Below the pieces are notes generated by a model. It was not told the origin of the DNA. It ran no database searches and worked only from the letters and a program-made list of their open reading frames with translations. A program made the position numbers and the translations under genes. From Brachybacterium sacelli (GTDB lineage: Bacteria; Actinomycetota; Actinomycetes; Actinomycetales; Dermabacteraceae), in the NCBI RefSeq assembly GCF_017876545.1, contig NZ_JAGIOD010000001.1:2046001-2110000 (forward strand): 64,000 nt of DNA, read 5' to 3'. Shown piece by piece: positions 59,141 to 64,000 of this stretch. Numbering within the stretch: position 1 is the first letter of the stretch; every line of letters begins with the position of its first letter.

Positions 59141-59781
59141 GGGCCTGTCAATTTGTTTGTGTAAGCGGGGTGGTCACAGGTAGGGGTTGATTCGGTCGGG
59201 GTAGGCCGCGGCGAGTTGGGCGAGGGCTTGATTCCAGTTCGTGACGATCTGGCCCTCGACGAGTCGGCCCTGGGCTTTGCGCTGGCCGGCGGGCTTGCCG
59301 TGGTCCCGAGCGCGTTCGGCAGCGCGTTTGTCTTCGATGTTGCAGATCGCTAGCCAGAGCAGCTTCACCGCCGCGTCCGTGGAGGGGAAGTGGCCGCGGT
59401 TCTTGGTCACCTTCCGTAGTTGGAAGTTCAGCGACTCGATGCTGTTGGTCGTGTAGATGACCTTGCGGAGCATCGGCGGGAACTGCAGGAACGGAATGAA
59501 CCGCTCCCACGAGTTTGCCCAGGTCGCAGCGGTTGAGGGGTACTTCTGTCCGAGGTTGGAGGCTTCGAACTCGGCCAGCGCCTGCCGGGCGACGTCCTCG
59601 CTGGGCGCGGTGTAGATCGGCTTGAGCGCAGCGGCGACTTTCTTGCGGTCCTGGTAGGCGACGAACCGCATCGAGGCTCGGATCAGGTGGACCACGCAGG
59701 TTTGGACCATCGAGTCCGGCCAGGTCGCCTCGATCGCCTCGGGGAGGCCTTTCAGCCCGTCGCAGCACACGATCAGCGCTC
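59141..59781 (-). mobile_element. IS256-family remnant, 3' half
   Basis: Its terminal repeat begins GGGCCTGTCAATTTGTTTGT at 59141, and the transposase frame follows. The other end is missing: the element stops abruptly against sialidase codons near 59781, forming the right junction of the island. Confidence 0.8.
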
Positions 59782-59786
59782 GATCG
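59174..59786 (-). pseudogene. IS256-family transposase, C-terminal half
   Basis: About 200 residues of a mutator-type transposase. CCDGLKGLPEAIEATWPDSMVQTCVVHLIRAS contains the second Asp and C-x2-H region; NSIESLNFQLRKVTKNRGHFPSTDAAVKLLWLAI has the catalytic Glu in the NSIE motif. The first ~200 residues, including the first Asp, are absent, so it is inactive. Confidence 0.9.
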
Positions 59787-60819
59787 TGCCGTTCACACGC
59801 TCGTCGGGCGGGTTGTCCGCGTGCGACAACAGCAGCCACCCTGCCGTGTCCGAACCCTGCGGGGCGTCCGGGTACGCGCGGGTGATGTGCGCGTTGTTAC
59901 CCGGGTCCTGGAGCGACGGGTCACGATGCAGGCCCTCCCAGGTCTTGCCGCCGTCGTCGCTGAGCGCCACCCAGCGGTGTCCGGTGCGCACGTGCTCGCG
60001 GGAGTTCATCATGAGCGTCCCGTCGGAGAGCTCGACGACCTTGTTCTCGTCCATCTCGGTGCCGACGGGGGTGCCCATGGTCCAGGTCGCGCCGTGGTCG
60101 TCGGAGTAGACGGAGTACGCCTGGACGATCTCGTCGGCCCCGGTGCCGCGGAAGAACCCGGCGTACTGCTGGACCAGGCGACCGGCATGCTTCCCGAAGC
60201 GCAGTTGGATACCGGCACCGGAGGTGGCGAAGGTCGCCCGGCAGTCCGCGGGCTTGACGACCTCTGTGAGACAGCGGTGCTCCCAGGTCTCGCCGCTGTC
60301 GTGGCTGACCGAGAGCGCGGCGCTGAGCACCTGGCGGTCCTCGTCGTCGTTGCCGTAGGCGGAGTTCCACACGCCGGTGTCCTTGGAGAACACGTGGAAG
60401 TTGTAGATGATCCCGGCCTCGGTGTCCACGACGTAGGAGGGGTCGGAGTAGCCGAGCTTCTCCGCGGGGACGTCGGATTCGTTGCCCTGGTGGACGACGG
60501 TGGGCTCGTCCCAGGTGCGCCCGCCGTCCCGGGAGCGGCGCTGCCAGATGGAGTTCGGGGCGGGCGCATCCCCGTGGACGGGACGCTTGTCGTACCCGAC
60601 GAGCAGATCGCCGTTGGGGACCACGGCGAGGGCGGGGATGCGGAAGTTGGCCACGCCGTAGTCGCCGGGGGCGGCGAGGACCTGCTCCTCGTAGACGCCG
60701 TGGCGGCGGCCGTTCTGCTTCGGCGGGGGCAGGGCACCGGCGGTGGCGGTGCCGGCGCCGAGTGCGGTCATGGCAGCGGCCGTGCCGAGCAGGCCGCGTC
60801 GGGTCAGGGGGTTCTCCAT
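59782..60819 (-). pseudogene. nanH: Sialidase 5' fragment (N-terminal ~346 residues)
   Basis: A secreted exo-alpha-sialidase cut before its last Asp box. The Tat signal is TRRGLLGTAAAMTALGAG. The arginine-triad start is NFRIPALAVV. Asp boxes are SRDGGRTW, SHDSGETW, SDDHGATW and SDDGGKTW. The frame ends NPPDERVNGTI at the IS256 junction, followed by a stop at 59773. The C-terminus is at 37711-37887. The fragment lacks the last propeller blade and is presumably inactive. RBS AAGGAG before ATG 60819. It is the last gene of the nan operon. Confidence 0.9.
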
Positions 60820-60848
60820 CGAATGCTCCTTCGTCGATCCTTCGGGTC

Positions 60849-61532
60849 TCAGGCTCGGGTGATGGCGTCGTGGAACCAGGTGGTGAGGGTGGTGGGGTGG
60901 GTGATGGCGGTGCCGACGGTGATGGCGAATGCTCCGGCTTCGCGGCAGGCGGCGGCCTGGGTGGGGGTGTGGATGCGGCCTTCGGCGATCAGGGCGGAGG
61001 TTTCTGGGAGGTGTTCGGCGAGGGCGGTGAGGAGTTCGAGGTCGGGTCCGGTGGTCTTGGGGCGGGTGGTGGTGTATCCGGCGAGGGTGGTGCCGATGAG
61101 TTCGATGCCGGCGTTGGCTGCGGCGAGGGCGGAGTCGAGGGAGTCGCAGTCGGCCATGAGGGGGCCGTCGAAGTGTTCGCGGAGGGCGTGGACGGTTTCG
61201 GTGAGGGTGCGGCCGTCGGGGCGGGGACGGGTGGTGCCGTCGAGGGCGAGGATGTCGGAGCCGGCGTCGAGGACGGCGAGGCAGTGTTCGAGGGTGGGGG
61301 TGATGAACACTTCGTCGGTGCCGTCTTTCCAGATGCCGATGACGGGGACGTCGACGGCGTTCTTGACGGCGTGGATGTCTTCGAGGCCTTGGGCGCGGAT
61401 GGCGGTGGCGCCGCCGGTCTGGGCGGCGGTGGCGATCTGGGCCGTGGTGGCCGGGTCGCGCAGGGGTTCGCCGGGGTAGGCCTGGCAGGAGACGATCAGC
61501 GTGCCCTCGAGCGGGGCGATCAGAGGATGCAT
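60849..61532 (-). CDS. nanE: N-acetylmannosamine-6-phosphate 2-epimerase
   Basis: A 227-residue TIM-barrel enzyme converting ManNAc-6-P to GlcNAc-6-P. The motif VPVIGIWKDGTDEVFITPT carries the catalytic Lys. LMADCDSLDSALAAANAGIELIGTTLAGYT, ALIAEGRIHTPTQA and AFAITVGTAITHPT are family signatures. Codon choice is unusually repetitive (gcggtg/gaggtg runs) compared with its neighbours. It lies between nanK and nanH in the sialic-acid operon, 95 bp after nanK with a tandem repeat in the gap. Confidence 0.93.
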   Translation of the reverse strand: MHPLIAPLEGTLIVSCQAYPGEPLRDPATTAQIATAAQTGGATAIRAQGLEDIHAVKNAVDVPVIGIWKDGTDEVFITPTLEHCLAVLDAGSDILALDGTTRPRPDGRTLTETVHALREHFDGPLMADCDSLDSALAAANAGIELIGTTLAGYTTTRPKTTGPDLELLTALAEHLPETSALIAEGRIHTPTQAAACREAGAFAITVGTAITHPTTLTTWFHDAITRA

Positions 61533-61550
61533 GGGGGACCTTTCGCGACG

Positions 61551-61604
61551 ACGAAGGACGACGAAGGACGACGAAGGACGACGAAGGACGACGAGGACGA
61601 GGAC
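61551..61604. repeat. 10-bp tandem repeat between nanK and nanE
   Basis: ACGAAGGACG occurs four times in a row (61551-61590), followed by degenerate ACGAGG copies. It separates two genes of one operon, directly upstream of the nanE Shine-Dalgarno. Copy number could alter spacing or mRNA structure. Confidence 0.85.
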
Positions 61605-61627
61605 GAGCGGACGGTCGGACGGGCGGG

Positions 61628-62575
61628 TCAGGACGGGTGCTGCGCGTCGATGGCGCGGGCAGCGGCACCGAGCAGCGCGGCGTGGGTACCGGCACGAGCG
61701 GACAGGACCGGAGTGTCCGCCACGACGTCCATGGCATCGTGGGCGAGGCCGTCCGCGACGGCATCGCGCCACGGGCTCTCGGCTTCGCTCACCCCACCGG
61801 TCAGGGCCACGACTTCTGCGTCCAGCACGTTGAGCAGCCCGCCGAGGGCACGACCGGTCGCGAAGCCGGCCAGGCGATAGGCCTCCCGCGCCGCCTCGCC
61901 GCCCTCTCGCGCGGCCCGCGCGAGGCCGTGCCCATCGGTGATCGCGACGTCGGCCCCGAGACGTCCGGCCAGGCCCACGATGCCCGGACCGGAGGCGAGG
62001 CCCTCCAGGTGGCCGACGCGGCCGCAGGGGCAGGGCACGCCCTCGGCCTCGGGCACGGCCAGATGACCGATGTGCCCCGCGGCGCCGCGGGAGCCCAGCA
62101 CGGGGGAGCCGCCGATCAGGTGACAGCCGCCGATCCCGGTGCCGACGGCGACCAGCAGCAGGGAACCGCGGTCGCGGCCGACCCCGAAGCGGGCCTCGCC
62201 GATCCCGTGGGCGTGCACGTCGTTCAGCACGCCGACCGGCACCGCGAAGTGCTCGGAGAAGACCGGGGCGAGCGCCGTCCCGGCCCAGCCGGCCAGCGAT
62301 CCGGTGGCGTGGGTGACGCTGCCGCGTAGGGTGTCGATCACCCCGGCCGAGGAGATCCCCACGGCCTCGATCGCTGCCCCGTCGCGCACCTGCTCGGCGA
62401 GGCCGAGGGCGGCACCGAGGATCGCTGCGGAGCCGTCGGCCGCGGGTGTGGGCACGGTGGCGACGCGCTCGAGGCGCGGGGTCGCCGTCGCTCCGTCGAC
62501 GGTGCCCGCCCCGGTGACCAGGGCGGCACGGATCTTGGTGCCCCCGAGGTCGAGAGCGAGGACCGGATCAGGCAT
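61628..62575 (-). CDS. nanK: ROK-family kinase, probable N-acetylmannosamine kinase
   Basis: A 315-residue sugar kinase. The ATP motif is LALDLGGTKIRAAL, the catalytic Asp is in VLNDVHAHG, VAVGTGIGGCHLI follows, and the zinc motif is CPCGRVGHLEG, in which the third Cys of the usual CxCGxxGCxE is His. No HTH domain, so it is a kinase rather than a repressor. Position between nanA and nanE supports ManNAc as substrate. Its ATG overlaps the nanA stop by 8 nt. Confidence 0.9.
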   Translation of the reverse strand: MPDPVLALDLGGTKIRAALVTGAGTVDGATATPRLERVATVPTPAADGSAAILGAALGLAEQVRDGAAIEAVGISSAGVIDTLRGSVTHATGSLAGWAGTALAPVFSEHFAVPVGVLNDVHAHGIGEARFGVGRDRGSLLLVAVGTGIGGCHLIGGSPVLGSRGAAGHIGHLAVPEAEGVPCPCGRVGHLEGLASGPGIVGLAGRLGADVAITDGHGLARAAREGGEAAREAYRLAGFATGRALGGLLNVLDAEVVALTGGVSEAESPWRDAVADGLAHDAMDVVADTPVLSARAGTHAALLGAAARAIDAQHPS

Positions 62576-63503
62576 CGGCGCCGTCCCGCAGCCCCGTCTG
62601 CGCGAGGATCGCGCGGATCCGCTCGACGGCTTCTCCCTCGATCGGCGACATCGGGGAGGTCATGACATTGCTCGAGAACACAGCGAGCTCGCGCAGCGCG
62701 GTCTTGAAGGCACCCACGCCCGCGGCCGGGCCCACCTTGCCGGTGGGCTGAAAGACGATCTCGAACAGCGCGGCCAGACGGTCCTGCTCCCGGCGCACCT
62801 GCTCCCAGTCGCCCTCGCCGGCGGCACGATGCATCCGCACGTACCCGGCCGGATCGACGTTGCCCAGGCCGGGCACGCAGCCGTCGGCCCCGGCGAGGTA
62901 GGCGCCGTCGGCGACGACCTCGTGCCCGGTCATCAGGGTCAGCGGGGAGCCGGCCGCCCGGTTCGAGGCCGTCAGGCGACGGAAGGAGACGTCGTCCCCG
63001 CTGGAGTCCTTGACCCCGGCGATCACGCCGTCCTGTCCGAGCCGCAGCAGCTGCGTGGGATCGAGCTTGGTGTGCACGCACACGGGGATGTCGTAGGCCC
63101 AGATCGGAGCGTCCGCGGCGGCCGCGACCTCCCGGAAGTGGGTGTCGATCTCCTGGGGCCCGGTGATCGCGTAGAACGGCGCGGTGACGACGTACCCGGC
63201 GAGGTCGAAGCGCGCGGCCGCGCTCAGGTGCTGGATCACGCGATGGGTCTGCATGTCGATGACGCCGGCGATGACCGGCACCTGCCCGGCGACGAGGCCG
63301 GTGACCGCCTCGAGTACCCGGGCGCGGAGGGCGTCGTCGAAGAAGGCCACCTCGCCGCTGGAGCCGAGGGCGAAGAGACCGTCGACGCCCGCGTCGAGCA
63401 GACGCGAGACCAGTCGCTCGAGCGAGGGGAGGTCGAGGTCCCCGTCGGCGGTCAGCGGGGTGAGCAGCGGCGGGACGACGCCGGAGAGAGTGGGGGTGGT
63501 CAT
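62568..63503 (-). CDS. nanA: DapA/NanA-family lyase, probable N-acetylneuraminate lyase
   Basis: A 311-residue Schiff-base aldolase. GVVPPLLTPLTADGDLDL, the GSSGE substrate loop, the catalytic Tyr in WAYDIPVCVHTKLD and the Schiff-base Lys in VIAGVKDSSGDDVSF are visible. DapA and NanA cannot be separated on motifs alone; the nanK-nanE-nanH neighbours favour sialic-acid cleavage to ManNAc and pyruvate. ATG at 63503 has AAGGAG upstream. Confidence 0.88.
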   Translation of the reverse strand: MTTPTLSGVVPPLLTPLTADGDLDLPSLERLVSRLLDAGVDGLFALGSSGEVAFFDDALRARVLEAVTGLVAGQVPVIAGVIDMQTHRVIQHLSAAARFDLAGYVVTAPFYAITGPQEIDTHFREVAAAADAPIWAYDIPVCVHTKLDPTQLLRLGQDGVIAGVKDSSGDDVSFRRLTASNRAAGSPLTLMTGHEVVADGAYLAGADGCVPGLGNVDPAGYVRMHRAAGEGDWEQVRREQDRLAALFEIVFQPTGKVGPAAGVGAFKTALRELAVFSSNVMTSPMSPIEGEAVERIRAILAQTGLRDGADA

Positions 63504-63570
63504 GACTGGGGTGCTCCTTCGGTGGACGGGTGCGGGATCGGGGGAGGTGCGGACGGGGCGGTCGGACCGG

Positions 63571-64000
63571 TCACAGCAATGACGGCGCGGCGGCGAGCAG
63601 GGAGCGGGTGTACTCGTCCTGCGCATCGGTGAAGATCCGTTGCGCGGAGTCGTGCTCGAGGACCTTCCCGTGGTTCATGACGATGATCGAGTCGGAGACG
63701 AAGCGGACGGTGCTGATGTCGTGCGAGATGAACACCAGACCCAGCCCGAGCTCGCGTTTGAGGTCCATCAGCAGGTTCAGAACCTGGGCGCGCACCGACA
63801 CGTCGAGGGCACTGGTGGGCTCGTCGGCGACGATGATCTGCGGCTCCAGGGCCAGCGCGCGGGCGATCGCGACGCGCTGGCGCTGCCCACCGGAGATCTG
63901 CCGCGGCAGCACCTCGAGGGCGGACTGGGGCAGGCCCACCAGGTGCAGCAGCTCCTGGACGCGGGCGAGCCGTTCCCGCTCGGTGCCGATGCCGTGCACA
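63571..64000 (-). CDS. Oligopeptide/dipeptide-type ABC transporter ATPase, 5' end outside window
   Basis: The C-terminal ~143 residues of an Opp/Dpp-type ATPase. Signature [19 protein letters not shown], Walker [14 protein letters not shown]-loop VFISHDIST, and the tail EYTRSLLAAAPSLL (end of the oligo_HPY-type region). Walker A lies beyond the right edge. Directly upstream of nanA, so it probably belongs to a sialic-acid importer. Confidence 0.9.
   Translation of the reverse strand, partial: VHGIGTERERLARVQELLHLVGLPQSALEVLPRQISGGQRQRVAIARALALEPQIIVADEPTSALDVSVRAQVLNLLMDLKRELGLGLVFISHDISTVRFVSDSIIVMNHGKVLEHDSAQRIFTDAQDEYTRSLLAAAPSLL

Larger units (their letters stand above)
37885..59781. mobile_element. 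~22-kb accessory island inserted in the sialidase gene
   Basis: Bounded by the two parts of one sialidase gene, with both parts on the minus strand and in the order expected for a simple insertion. It holds lsr2, a tyrosine recombinase, a dif-like site, a toxin-antitoxin pair, a drug exporter, five recognisable IS elements or remnants and a truncated argS. No direct repeat of more than a few bases is evident at the two junctions, so the original integration mechanism is not identifiable. Later IS activity probably altered the right end. Confidence 0.8.

Noticed and set aside
61551..61604. Direct repeat as a phage or plasmid iteron
   Set aside because: It sits between two operon genes with no replication gene nearby.

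Overview
The window is high-GC DNA with actinobacterial gene content: an XPB-type helicase and its helicase-associated partner, an Lsr2 silencer, LapA-like and CD225-like membrane proteins, ThiD and cardiolipin synthase. The flavour is Dermabacteraceae/Brachybacterium-like. The genus is inference; the phylum-level call is firm. Coding density is high, and same-strand genes often overlap by 1-17 nt (ATGA, TGATG, GTGA junctions).

Bases 1-36845 look like ordinary chromosome. In order they carry a membrane protein, a zinc alcohol dehydrogenase, an RNase HI fusion operon (RNase HI, DUF418, DUF4031), a two-component system, LapA, the XPB helicase, gnd, the helicase-associated protein, a short class-I tRNA-Leu(UAA), a YggS-like PLP protein, a divergent ROK regulator/MFS exporter pair, a trans-sulfuration enzyme followed by a polar amino-acid ABC importer, a Bax-inhibitor-1 protein, cardiolipin synthase, two paralogous anchored proteins, ThiD, a GH3 lipoprotein, a four-gene peptidase/DinB/hydrolase operon, an acidic Pro-Thr repeat protein and a DUF2079 membrane protein.

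Bases 59782-64000 carry a sialic-acid operon on the minus strand: ABC transporter ATPase, nanA, nanK, nanE, then the sialidase nanH. The sialidase is broken. Its first ~346 codons lie at 59782-60819. Its last ~57 codons, including a further Asp box, lie about 22 kb away at 37711-37887 on the same strand. Everything between is an accessory island that split the gene.

The island (about 37885-59781) starts with lsr2, a tyrosine recombinase, a dif-like 28-bp palindromic site and a toxin-antitoxin pair. An hsp20 gene follows, with both a CIRCE and a HAIR operator in front of it. Next come a sugar-phosphate isomerase, a 3'-truncated argS, an IS5 element interrupted in its terminal repeat by an IS3 element, a glutaminase, a TetR/SDR/GlcG group, a Cmx-like chloramphenicol exporter, a HAD phosphatase flanked by 25-bp direct repeats, a methyltransferase, a second IS3 element whose two terminal repeats each contain an IS110 element, a DUF402 protein and an IS256 remnant fused to the sialidase fragment.

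The most informative system is the IS110 pair. The non-coding 5' region of each copy can be read as a bridge RNA. One hairpin loop carries the two halves of the IS3 terminal repeat it entered (TGAATCG and CCCGGG). A second carries the two halves of the IS110 donor junction (AGAAGCAT and TTACAGG). The guides, the target and the product are therefore all visible in this window.
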